NCBI GenBank assembly: GCA_018378775.1 | Contig: JAGZWV010000041.1 | Span: 1 to 21,770, forward strand | From: Collinsella sp. | GTDB lineage: Bacteria > Actinomycetota > Coriobacteriia > Coriobacteriales > Coriobacteriaceae | DNA: 21,770 nt | Direction of reading: 5' to 3' | Shown: in pieces, positions 7,950 through 15,369 of the stretch | Position numbering within the stretch: the first letter of the stretch is position 1 | How the letters are laid out: each line of letters begins with the position of its first letter | Made by a program: the position numbers and the translations under genes | Notes under the pieces: generated by a model | Told to the model about the DNA's origin: nothing | What the model saw: only the letters and a program-made list of their open reading frames with translations | Database searches by the model: none

Positions 7950-9392
7950 TTAATGGGTAGGGTCAGTGGAAGTGTTAGAGTCGGCAGGCACAATTCCAAG
8001 GATGTGCTCCAGGGTATCGAGCAGCTCATGCGGCATGGTCGATACCACATGAACCTCGGCGCCGCGACCGGTAAGGCTTGCGAGTAATTCGTCACGATGA
8101 TACTCGTCAAGGGTCATGCCGTCGGCGTTGAACATGAGCTTAGGCACAAAGAGCATAACCCCTGACAGGTCCTGCGGCAGCTGCTCCAAGATGTCGCAGG
8201 CAACGATGAGGCCGGTCACGTCCACGTTGCCGCCAAAGTAGCGGTTTTTGATGGCCGTGACGGTACCGGCAAGGCCCTGTGGAGACTCCACAAAACGCGC
8301 CACCGTATCGCGCGCGCTGGCGCCCGAAAGGCACAGCAGGTGCTGGCTACGGGCGGCGATGACCTCGCGAACGCGGCGCAGACGCTCGGTATCGGCGGCG
8401 AGCACGTTGTCGGTCTCGTCCAGATAGGATCGGATCATGCCGATGCCGTCGTAGTACTGCGGGTAGCCGTCGTAAAAGTCGGCCTCGGGTGGCTCGATGC
8501 CGGCATCCAGGTAGAACTCGTCGCTCATCTGGAAGGTGTGGCGGCCAAATCGTTCGAAGGCACGGTCCTGGAAGGGACGGATCATGGCGATGGTCTCGCG
8601 CGCCAGCTCGGGCTTGTCGCTGTAGGACCAGCTAAAGCGATTCTGGTGCTTAGTAAAGCCCAGAGGCACGATGCCCAGGCTCGTGATCTGCTCGTGCTCC
8701 TCGCAAAAGCGTAGGGTTTTTTGCAGCTCCTCGCCGTCGTTCATGCCAGGGCACAGCACGATCTGGGCGTGGATCTCGATGCCGGCGGCCATGATGGTCT
8801 CGAGCACGTCCATGCCGCGCTGGGCGTTGCGGCCCATCATGCGGCGGCGGACGTCGGGGCTCACGGCGTGGACCGACACGTTCATGGGGCTCATATTGCG
8901 TTGGATGACGTTTTGCACGTCTTCGTCGGTGAGGTTCGTGAGCGTGACAAAGTTGCCCTGCAAGAAGCTTAGGCGATAGTCGTCGTCGCGGATGTAGAGC
9001 GTAGAACGTCCGCCCTTGGGCAGCATGGTCATAAAGCAGAACACGCAGGCGTTTACGCAGGTGCGCATGCCGTCGAAGATGGGGCCATCGAACTCAAGGC
9101 CCCAGTCCTCGCCGGGAAAGCGATCGAGCTCGACGGGGGTGACGGTGTCGTCGCGCGGGTCGAAAACCTCCAACTCGACGGTGTCGTCATCTGCCTCCCA
9201 TAGCCACACGATCATATCGGTCAGTTGCTCGCCGTTGACCGTGAGCACGCGCATGCCCGGCTCGATACCCACATCCCACGCGGGCGATTCGGGACGCACG
9301 TTTTTAACGAGCGCGCCCTCACCCGGCTCGGGGTCGCGGCTGCGCCCGTAATCGGCCACCTCGGCGGCGTATGCGGGTACGGTCTGGTCCAT
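7950..9392 (-). CDS. DUF512-family radical SAM protein with N-terminal PDZ-like domain
   Basis: 480 residues. A PDZ-like segment (about 25-90, with GIEPGMRVLTVNGE) precedes a radical-SAM core whose cluster motif is CVNACVFC (C112, C116, C119, spacing CxxxCxxC). A C-terminal DUF512-type region follows with GYPQYYDGIGM and a late MLFVPKLMFN segment. This matches the COG1625 group of Fe-S oxidoreductase-like proteins. No substrate has been established that I know of. The family is often found beside der in Gram-positive genomes, as here, hinting at a ribosome or GTPase connection (inference). The start at 9392 is chosen because it falls 2 nt after the ispH stop; the open frame continues upstream but would run antiparallel in sense over ispH codons. 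Confidence 0.85.
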   Translation of the reverse strand: MDQTVPAYAAEVADYGRSRDPEPGEGALVKNVRPESPAWDVGIEPGMRVLTVNGEQLTDMIVWLWEADDDTVELEVFDPRDDTVTPVELDRFPGEDWGLEFDGPIFDGMRTCVNACVFCFMTMLPKGGRSTLYIRDDDYRLSFLQGNFVTLTNLTDEDVQNVIQRNMSPMNVSVHAVSPDVRRRMMGRNAQRGMDVLETIMAAGIEIHAQIVLCPGMNDGEELQKTLRFCEEHEQITSLGIVPLGFTKHQNRFSWSYSDKPELARETIAMIRPFQDRAFERFGRHTFQMSDEFYLDAGIEPPEADFYDGYPQYYDGIGMIRSYLDETDNVLAADTERLRRVREVIAARSQHLLCLSGASARDTVARFVESPQGLAGTVTAIKNRYFGGNVDVTGLIVACDILEQLPQDLSGVMLFVPKLMFNADGMTLDEYHRDELLASLTGRGAEVHVVSTMPHELLDTLEHILGIVPADSNTSTDPTH

Positions 9393-9394
9393 GA

Positions 9395-10279
9395 TTAGCG
9401 GCAAAGCTCCTTGATGCGCTCGACGGCGCGCTCGATGTGTTCTTGCGGGGTGGAGGCTCCGGCTGTGATGCCGATGTGGTGAGCGTCGGTAAACCACGCG
9501 GCCTGTAGCTCGGAAGCTTCCTCTATGTGATGTGTGCGCTCGCAGACATCGGCGCAAATCTGCGCCAGGCGGCGGGTGTTGCCCGAGTTCTTGCCGCCCA
9601 CCACGACCATGCAGTCGCAGCGGTTGGCAAGTGCGGCTGCTGCCTGCTGTCGCTCGCTCGTGGCGGCGCAGATGGTGTTGATCACGCGCAGCTCTTGCAC
9701 GCGCGGGGTGATGGCAGCCACGACCTCGGCCAAGTTCTGCGCGGTCTGGGTGGTCTGTACAACGAGGCCTACCTTGCCCTTGAGCGGCAGCGCGTCCGCA
9801 TCGGCGGCGCAGCTTACGACCTGCGCGTCATCGCCGGCATGGCCCAGGATGCCCTCGACCTCGGGATGGCCCGGCTCGCCCACGACGAGCACGCGATAAC
9901 CCTCGCGTACCAGGCGCTCGGCGGCCACGTGGACCTTCTTGACGTAGGGACAGGTGGCATCGACCACGTCGAGGCCGCGCTCGCGAGCGGCATCGATTAC
10001 CTGCGGCACCACGCCGTGCGCGCGAATGATCACGGTGCCCGATGCGGCGTCGTCCAGGGTCTCGGCCAGACCGACGCCCGCCTCGGCAAGCTCGCGCACC
10101 ACGATGGGGTTATGGATGAGCGGGCCCAGCGTGTGGACCTGAGCGTTCTCCCCCACTTGCGGGGCGGCCGCCAAGGCCATATCGAGCGCGCGCTGCACGC
10201 CGTAGCAGGTGCCGGCGTGGGCAGCGATTTCGATGATGGGGGCGTCGACCTTTCCGGTTACAGCCTCGGCAGTGTTCAT
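9395..10279 (-). CDS. ispH: 4-hydroxy-3-methylbut-2-enyl diphosphate reductase
   Basis: Last enzyme of the MEP isoprenoid pathway; it reduces HMBPP to IPP and DMAPP with a [4Fe-4S] cluster. The 294-residue protein has the three cluster cysteines in AGTCYGVQRA (C25), DATCPYVKKV (C110) and NTICAATSERQ (C204). The substrate-contacting histidines lie in LIHNP, RAHGV and EPGHPE, and GGKNSGNT and ITAGASTP are present. The start at 10279 is preferred over upstream in-frame ATGs because GAGGAAG lies just before it. It begins 17 nt after the plsC stop. Confidence 0.96.
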   Translation of the reverse strand: MNTAEAVTGKVDAPIIEIAAHAGTCYGVQRALDMALAAAPQVGENAQVHTLGPLIHNPIVVRELAEAGVGLAETLDDAASGTVIIRAHGVVPQVIDAARERGLDVVDATCPYVKKVHVAAERLVREGYRVLVVGEPGHPEVEGILGHAGDDAQVVSCAADADALPLKGKVGLVVQTTQTAQNLAEVVAAITPRVQELRVINTICAATSERQQAAAALANRCDCMVVVGGKNSGNTRRLAQICADVCERTHHIEEASELQAAWFTDAHHIGITAGASTPQEHIERAVERIKELCR

Positions 10280-10296
10280 GACTTCCTCGCCCATGG

Positions 10297-11025
10297 CTAG
10301 AACCTGCCCGGGTGCTCGGCACACAAGTCATCGCGCATGGCGTAGACACGACTCATGGCCTCGGACTCAAACCATGCCAGACGCTCCTTGCGGTTGAGCT
10401 CGGCCGGTGCATCGGATAGCGAGATGGCCTTTCCGGCACGGATCCAGCACTTTTTGGGGCGCATGAGCTTTTTGCCCGCAGGCGTGATATCGGACCAGCC
10501 GCAGATAGCGAGCGGGTTGACGGGTGCCTTGCCCATCTGGGCGATGAGCGCAAAGCCGCCGTGGACCTCGGGTTTGATCTCGCGCGAGCGGATGCGCGTG
10601 CCCTCGGGGAAGATCAAGACGTCCTCGCCGCGCTGCAGCGCATGCTGGGCGGCGCGCAGGCACTTCATGTCGGCGGTGCCGCGCTCGACGGGAATGCCGC
10701 CCACACGGCTAAAGGCCCAGCGCACGATCTTGCTCTTGGCAAACTCGGATTTAAAGATGGGGCGAATGCGGCGGCCGCCAAAGAACAGCGCCGTCTCTAC
10801 AGCCAGGAGCTCGGCCATCGAGGTGTGGTTGCAGATGACCACGCTGCCGCGGCCTTCCTGGCGCTCAAACAGCAGATCGGCGTCCTCTACCTTCCAGCGC
10901 CACATGAGCTTGGAGAAGACCCACAGGATGCCCATGACCACGGCGACGGTGCCGCGGATGAGCGCCGGGAACTCGGCGTAGGGGGCGTTGTAGTAATCCT
11001 CGGGCGTCTGCTTAAACAGGCGCAT
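10297..11025 (-). CDS. plsC: 1-acyl-sn-glycerol-3-phosphate acyltransferase (PlsC family)
   Basis: 242 residues. Expected to acylate lysophosphatidate to phosphatidate at the inner membrane, completing the pathway fed by GpsA and PlsY. A hydrophobic segment lies near 24-40. Family block I appears as CNHTSMAE, blocks II and III as GGIPVERGTAD and FPEGTRIRS (139-147). The catalytic H-x4-D pair appears here as H67-x4-E72, a conservative D to E change at a normally invariant position. AGGAGG inside the end of cmk lies close ahead of the ATG, and the cmk stop is 3 nt away. Which acyl acceptor it uses cannot be told from sequence alone. Confidence 0.88.
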   Translation of the reverse strand: MRLFKQTPEDYYNAPYAEFPALIRGTVAVVMGILWVFSKLMWRWKVEDADLLFERQEGRGSVVICNHTSMAELLAVETALFFGGRRIRPIFKSEFAKSKIVRWAFSRVGGIPVERGTADMKCLRAAQHALQRGEDVLIFPEGTRIRSREIKPEVHGGFALIAQMGKAPVNPLAICGWSDITPAGKKLMRPKKCWIRAGKAISLSDAPAELNRKERLAWFESEAMSRVYAMRDDLCAEHPGRF

Positions 11026-11028
11026 GGG

Positions 11029-11715
11029 CTACCTCCTTTGGTTGATGAGGTCCTCGATGATCGAGACGACCTCGTCGATGGTGTGAGCGGTGGAGTCGAC
11101 GTGCACCGCGTCCTCGGCGGGAACGAGCGGCGCGACCTCGCGGCTGCTGTCGAGCTTATCGCGCTGCTTGAGGGCGTCGAGGGTCTCGTCGACCTCGGCC
11201 TCGAGCTGCTCTTCGGTGAGCGCCTGGGCGTCGTTTTGGTGGCGCTGCAGCACACGGCGACGGGCGCGCTCGCGCGGGTCTGCGGTCAGGAACACCTTGA
11301 CCTGTGCGTTGGGGAACACGACGGTGCCGATGTCGCGACCCTCGGCGACAATGTCGCGGTCCTCGGCAGCGCGGCGCTGGTGGATGAGCATGGCCGCGCG
11401 CACGCCCGGGTAGGCCGAGACCTTGGATACGTTGGCGTCGACCTGTGGGGTGCGGATGGCAGCCGAGGCGTCCTTGCCGTCGATGGTCAGGCGCGTGTCC
11501 TCGCCGGTGCCGTTGGTAAAGCGAATCTCGATCTGCTCGGCGAGGGCGTCGATAGCCGCCTCGTCGTCCAGGTCGATGCCGCGGTCGAGTGCGGCGAAGG
11601 TAACGGCGCGATACATGGCGCCCGTGTCGAGCTTGTTAAAGCCCAGCTGGCGGGCAATCTCCTTGGCGATGGTGGACTTGCCGGAACCGGCGGGGCCGTC
11701 GATGGCGACGATCAT
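11029..11715 (-). CDS. cmk: Cytidylate kinase
   Basis: Phosphorylates CMP and dCMP using ATP. The 228-residue protein starts with the P-loop IDGPAGSGKST, then LDTGAMYRA (nucleotide-binding), SAYPGVRA, the family motif EGRDIGTVVFPNA and an arginine-rich lid (DPRERARRR). Length is normal. AAGGAAG about 8 nt upstream supports the start. It is separated from the RluB-type gene by 66 nt, one of the larger gaps in the array, in which I see no clear promoter or terminator. The neighbourhood with a pseudouridine synthase, scpAB and der is common in Gram-positive and actinobacterial genomes. Confidence 0.96.
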   Translation of the reverse strand: MIVAIDGPAGSGKSTIAKEIARQLGFNKLDTGAMYRAVTFAALDRGIDLDDEAAIDALAEQIEIRFTNGTGEDTRLTIDGKDASAAIRTPQVDANVSKVSAYPGVRAAMLIHQRRAAEDRDIVAEGRDIGTVVFPNAQVKVFLTADPRERARRRVLQRHQNDAQALTEEQLEAEVDETLDALKQRDKLDSSREVAPLVPAEDAVHVDSTAHTIDEVVSIIEDLINQRR

Positions 11716-11781
11716 GTAATGCTTCCTTTCGGTGGTTGACGTGCTGGTATGGGTCGCGGGCGCTGCGGATTGGCGGGTTGC

Positions 11782-12753
11782 CTAGCTCGTGTAGCGCTCG
11801 CGGTAGGTGTTGTGCTTAGGTGCGGAGCCGTGGCTGCCGTGGTGACGCGTGCGGCTCGCGGGGTTGGTCGCCGGCGCGGCGCCGCTCTTGGAGCTGGCCT
11901 GCTTGGGAGGGATGCCGCCGGCCTTGAGAATCTGCACCTCGCGGTCGGTGAGCTCGCGCCACGAGCCCTTGGCCACGTCCTTGAGCTCCAGGCCGGCAAA
12001 GTTACAGCGGTGCAGGCGGATCACCGGGTGGTGGATCTTGCTCAACATGCGCTTGACCTGGTTCTTGCGACCCTCGCGGATGATGACCTCAACGGCGGTG
12101 GTGCCGGGCTTGATGCCCTGCGGGGCCACGGGCTCGGCCTCGCGCGTGTTGATGACACGGCAGATCGCCGGCTGGCACAGGCCGTCATCGAGCTCGATGC
12201 CACGGCGCAGCGGCGTGAGGTCGCGATCGGTCAGGTGGCCGTCCACGAGCGCCTGGTAGGTCTTGTAGACGTGCTTGCTGGGGTGCAGCAGATCCTGCGA
12301 CAGGTCGCCGTCGGTGGTAAAGAGCAAAAGGCCCGTGGTGTCGCGGTCCAGGCGACCCACCGGAAAGAGCCCAGGAAAACGGTCGCGCGGGACCAGGTCG
12401 GCCACGCAAGGGCGCTCCTGCGGATCGCTCATGGTGGTGAGGTAGCCAGTCGGCTTGTAGAGCATCAGGTACACGGCGCCCTGGTTGAGCTTGACGGGCA
12501 TGCCGTCGACCTCGATATGGTCGCGGTCGACGTCGACCTTGGTGCCCAGCTCGGTTGCGACCTGGCCGTTGACGGTCACGCGGCCGGCGGTCATCAGGTC
12601 CTCCGAGCCGCGGCGGCTCGCCACGCCCGCGCGCGCCAAAAAGCGCTGCAGGCGCATGGTGTGCGGGTAGACGGGCTGGGCGCCGCCTGCGGGCGTGGTG
12701 GTGTCCGTGGCGCCCGCGATGCGCGTCTCCCCTGCTTCGTTAGTCCTCGTCAT
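11782..12753 (-). CDS. Pseudouridine synthase, RluB/RsuA family
   Basis: 323 residues. An N-terminal tail of about 30 residues precedes an S4 RNA-binding domain (about 33-80, with MRLQRFLARAGVASRR). The RsuA-type catalytic domain carries the active-site aspartate in GRLDRDTTGLLLF (D136), LHPSKHVYKTYQ and EGRKNQVKRML. The likely target is helix 89 of 23S rRNA (RluB), but RsuA-like specificity cannot be excluded. The C-terminal 40 residues are basic, Ser/Ala/His-rich and probably disordered. The start at 12753 is chosen for the strong GGAGG 8 nt upstream; it overlaps the scpB stop by 14 nt, so the two are translationally coupled. Confidence 0.92.
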   Translation of the reverse strand: MTRTNEAGETRIAGATDTTTPAGGAQPVYPHTMRLQRFLARAGVASRRGSEDLMTAGRVTVNGQVATELGTKVDVDRDHIEVDGMPVKLNQGAVYLMLYKPTGYLTTMSDPQERPCVADLVPRDRFPGLFPVGRLDRDTTGLLLFTTDGDLSQDLLHPSKHVYKTYQALVDGHLTDRDLTPLRRGIELDDGLCQPAICRVINTREAEPVAPQGIKPGTTAVEVIIREGRKNQVKRMLSKIHHPVIRLHRCNFAGLELKDVAKGSWRELTDREVQILKAGGIPPKQASSKSGAAPATNPASRTRHHGSHGSAPKHNTYRERYTS

Positions 12754-13474
12754 GTATATCCTCCGAGGTATCGACGGTGGGTAGAAGCTCCTCGCCATCG
12801 GTATCCTCAACATCGGTGTCCTCAACATCGGTATCGATCAGTTCGCGCTCTTCGTCCAGGTCCTCAGCCTGCTCCTCGAGCGTAGACTGAATGCTGCGGC
12901 CGCTCAGGCGCTCGCGGATAAACTGGCGCGACTGCTCATCGGGGGCAAACTGCTCCAGATCGGGCAGATCGCGGGTAGAACGCAGGCCGAACTTTTCCAA
13001 GAAGGCGTTGGTCGTGCCGTAGATGATGGCCTGACCGCGCTCGGGGTCGCGACCGAGCTCGCGCACCAGGCCCTTGTCCACGAGCGACGCGATAACGCCG
13101 TCGGAGTTGACGCCGCGGATGCCCTTGACCACCTCACGCGTGACGGGCTGGTGATAGGCGATCACGGCCAGGGTCTCGAGCGCCGCCTGCGACAGCTTTT
13201 GCGTGTCCCAGCTCAGCACATAGGCCTCGACCACATCGTGGTAGGCGGGGTGTGTAAACAGGCGCCAGCCACCGGCGACCTCGCGCAGCTGAAAACCGCG
13301 GTTGGCCTCCTCGTACTCAACCTTGAGCTCGGCCAAAAGCGACGCGCACTCGCCCGGGGCGATATCCAGCGCACCTGCCAGCGCGGGTGCGCTCACGGGG
13401 TCGCTCGACACCAGCAGCAGCGCCTCGAGGGCGCCTTTAAGGCTGTTTGCCTCCAGCGTGGAAAGGGTTGACAT
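12740..13474 (-). CDS. scpB: Segregation and condensation protein B
   Basis: Kleisin-associated subunit of the SMC-ScpAB complex that compacts and segregates chromosomes. The 244-residue protein holds two winged-helix domains (about 8-85 and 90-165) with the family segments ALLLVSSDPVS, LSQAALETLAVIAYHQPVTR, GVNSDGVIASLVDKGLVRELGR and YGTTNAFLEKFGL. An acidic tail (about 195-244) is mostly Asp/Glu and contains a short DTDVE repeat encoded by 15-bp tandem DNA repeats. AGGAG about 9 nt upstream supports the start. It begins 11 nt after scpA and overlaps the downstream pseudouridine synthase by 14 nt. Confidence 0.94.
   Translation of the reverse strand: MSTLSTLEANSLKGALEALLLVSSDPVSAPALAGALDIAPGECASLLAELKVEYEEANRGFQLREVAGGWRLFTHPAYHDVVEAYVLSWDTQKLSQAALETLAVIAYHQPVTREVVKGIRGVNSDGVIASLVDKGLVRELGRDPERGQAIIYGTTNAFLEKFGLRSTRDLPDLEQFAPDEQSRQFIRERLSGRSIQSTLEEQAEDLDEERELIDTDVEDTDVEDTDGEELLPTVDTSEDIHDED
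12796..12836. repeat. 15-bp tandem repeat inside scpB (about 2.7 copies)
   Basis: The unit CATCGGTATCCTCAA recurs at 12796-12810 and 12811-12825 (one base changed) and again partially at 12826-12836. The unit is a multiple of 3, so it keeps the frame and encodes the DTDVE-type repeats of the ScpB acidic tail. Copy number could vary between strains by slippage. Confidence 0.85.
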
Positions 13475-13485
13475 GGTTGGCGCTC

Positions 13486-14295
13486 CTATTCGGTGAGCTC
13501 GGGGCCCTCGCCGGGCACGTATGCCTCGGCGCCCTCGACGCGGTTGATATGAATGGTTCCAAAGATCTCGTCCTGGCTCAGTGTGAGCGAGCCGCGCTTG
13601 GCGAGCTCCAGCATGGCCAGGAAGGTGACGACGAGCTGCTCGGTGGTGGCGTCGCCGTCCAGCAGCTCGCGGAAGGTGCAGGCTTGGTGTGCCATGGTAA
13701 AGCGGTCGACCGAGGCCACCGTCAGGTCGAGCGGCACGCGATGCGGTGCCACGTGCTCGGCCTCCAGCAGGAAGGTCTGGCGTTTGCCGTCCAGGTCGGC
13801 GCAGATGACGGCGAGGCCGCGCAGGGTAATGCCGGCCAGATAGTCGGGCATAAGGCCTAGGAACTCGGGGTCGGGGCCGGCCACGCGCGGATGCATGCGG
13901 CTCTCGGCCTGCATACGCGCGCCAAGGGCTGCCGCCGCGCCCTTAAACTGCTTGTAGGCGATCAGACGCTGGATCAGGACCTCGCGCAGGGCGTCGCCGT
14001 CGAGCGCACTGAGTTCCTCGAGGTCTTCGTCGTCCTCGTCATCGTCGACTGTCTTGCGCGGGGCCTCCTGGGGCACCAACGAGGCGGCCTTGATGTCCAA
14101 AAGAGTTGCCGCGACCAGCAAAAAGTCGCTCGCCACGTCCAGGTCCAGCGCCTCGATGCGCTCGGCCTCGGCAAGGTATTGCTCGGCTACCTCGCTGATC
14201 GAGATGGCACCGATATCAACTTTTTGGCGGGTTACCAGCTGCAGCAGCAGGTCGAACGGTCCGCTGTAGACCTGCGTCGACACGCGATACGACAT
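13486..14295 (-). CDS. scpA: Segregation and condensation protein A (kleisin)
   Basis: Kleisin subunit that bridges SMC heads. The 269-residue protein opens with the conserved YSGPFDLLLQLV motif, then ISISEVAEQYL and FLLVAATLLDIKAASLVP. A very acidic linker (about 84-96) follows, and the C-terminal winged helix has VVTFLAMLELAKRG and the ending IFGTIHINR. This is a normal length for ScpA. A near-consensus AAAGGAGGT lies 6 nt ahead of the ATG. The 84 nt between the M50 protease stop and this start hold two small stems (for example GCGCC/GGCGC at 14314-14328) without a T-run. Confidence 0.95.
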   Translation of the reverse strand: MSYRVSTQVYSGPFDLLLQLVTRQKVDIGAISISEVAEQYLAEAERIEALDLDVASDFLLVAATLLDIKAASLVPQEAPRKTVDDDEDDEDLEELSALDGDALREVLIQRLIAYKQFKGAAAALGARMQAESRMHPRVAGPDPEFLGLMPDYLAGITLRGLAVICADLDGKRQTFLLEAEHVAPHRVPLDLTVASVDRFTMAHQACTFRELLDGDATTEQLVVTFLAMLELAKRGSLTLSQDEIFGTIHINRVEGAEAYVPGEGPELTE

Positions 14296-14379
14296 ATTCG
14301 ACCTCCTTTGACGGCGCCTTCGCGGCGCGGTTTGGGTGCATGTTACGACCGCTTTGCACGGTCGACCTGTTAGTTTACC

Positions 14380-15063
14380 TTAGATGCCGGCGATTGCGAA
14401 GTTGAGCAGCTGCTCAGCAAGCGGATACACGGTAACGTCGAAATAGCGGCCGATCACGTCGATGCCGGTCCACATGGGCAGCAGGTACAGCACCAGGATG
14501 AGTATGGGCATAGCGTATTGCTGCAGGCGGTAATAGTTGTTGAGCGCCTTGCCCTTGAGGAAGGGCACGATGATCGACGAGCCATCGAGCGGCGGAATCG
14601 GGATGAGGTTGAAGAACGCAAGCGACAGGTTGACCACGATGAACGTAGCGCCGAAATTCATGATCTGTGATGCCAGGGCAAAGGACATGCTGGTGTAGAG
14701 GCTGCCATAGGCCAGGCGCATGAGGACCGCGGCAAGACACGCGAGTGCGATGTTGGACGCGGGGCCGGCCACGCTCACCAGGACCTCGTCGCGCTTGGGG
14801 TGCTTGAGGTTGTTGAGGTAGACGGGCACTGGCTTGGCGAAGGCGAACACCGGGCCGCCGGCGGCAAGCATGAGCAGAGGCAGGATGATGGTGCCAAACG
14901 GGTCGATATGGTTGAGCGGGTTGAGCGAGACGCGGCCACGGGAGCGGGCCGTCTTGTCGCCAAGCGCCCAGGCCGCGGCTGCGTGCGCGCTCTCGTGGAT
15001 AACGATGCCCACGATGACGGCGACCGCGCTGGCGAGTAGGTTCATGAGGTAGCTGCCGGACAT
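14380..15063 (-). CDS. Site-2 protease family protein (M50, intramembrane metalloprotease)
   Basis: 227 residues, predicted polytopic membrane protein with about five or six hydrophobic segments. The zinc-site HESAH (H23-H27) lies within the first helix, and the third-ligand motif NLIPIPPLDGS (D160) in a later one, which is the site-2 protease arrangement. It is the compact group without PDZ domains, often encoded next to scpA; the substrate is unknown. AGGGG about 7 nt upstream supports the ATG. It starts 9 nt after the stop of the small membrane-protein gene. Confidence 0.9.
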   Translation of the reverse strand: MSGSYLMNLLASAVAVIVGIVIHESAHAAAAWALGDKTARSRGRVSLNPLNHIDPFGTIILPLLMLAAGGPVFAFAKPVPVYLNNLKHPKRDEVLVSVAGPASNIALACLAAVLMRLAYGSLYTSMSFALASQIMNFGATFIVVNLSLAFFNLIPIPPLDGSSIIVPFLKGKALNNYYRLQQYAMPILILVLYLLPMWTGIDVIGRYFDVTVYPLAEQLLNFAIAGI

Positions 15064-15072
15064 GTCGATCCC

Positions 15073-15369
15073 CTAGCGGACGCGGCGCGAGGCGCGCGTG
15101 AGCAAGTAGTCGGCCACAAACAGGATGACGGCCACGATGGCGTAATCCAAGCGGAACACGCCGCCAAAAGGTGAGGTGATGACGCCATAGCCGGCAATGG
15201 CGCTCGGCAGTGCGCGAGAAAGCTCAACGACAAAGCCCACGATCTGCAGCTTGGCGGTGAGGCCGCTAAAGCACAGCAGCACGGTCATCGCGCTCATAAA
15301 GATGCCGCAGATGCGACAAGCGATGGCGATGATGCTCATCGCCACGGCAGCGGCCTTACGAGAGTTCAC
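15073..15369 (-). CDS. Small hypothetical membrane protein, GTG start
   Basis: 98 residues and not recognised as a named family. About three hydrophobic stretches are visible (roughly residues 9-33, 37-62 and 73-91), and the C-terminus is a short arginine-rich tail (TRASRRVR), consistent with a small inner-membrane protein. The start is a GTG at 15369, chosen because GAGGAG sits 7 nt ahead and it overlaps the ABC-F stop by 14 nt; starting at the first internal Met would leave the ribosome-binding site unused. Its position between the ABC-F and M50 genes suggests co-expression, not a function. Confidence 0.7.
   Translation of the reverse strand: MNSRKAAAVAMSIIAIACRICGIFMSAMTVLLCFSGLTAKLQIVGFVVELSRALPSAIAGYGVITSPFGGVFRLDYAIVAVILFVADYLLTRASRRVR

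Noticed and set aside
10561..12885. Two long plus-strand frames opposite plsC, cmk and the RluB-type gene
   Set aside because: Antisense shadows without ribosome-binding sites or family motifs.
14296..14379. Stem-loops between the M50 protease gene and scpA as a terminator
   Set aside because: Stems are short (5 bp) and there is no T-run; the near-consensus ribosome-binding site of scpA follows directly, so read-through is more likely.
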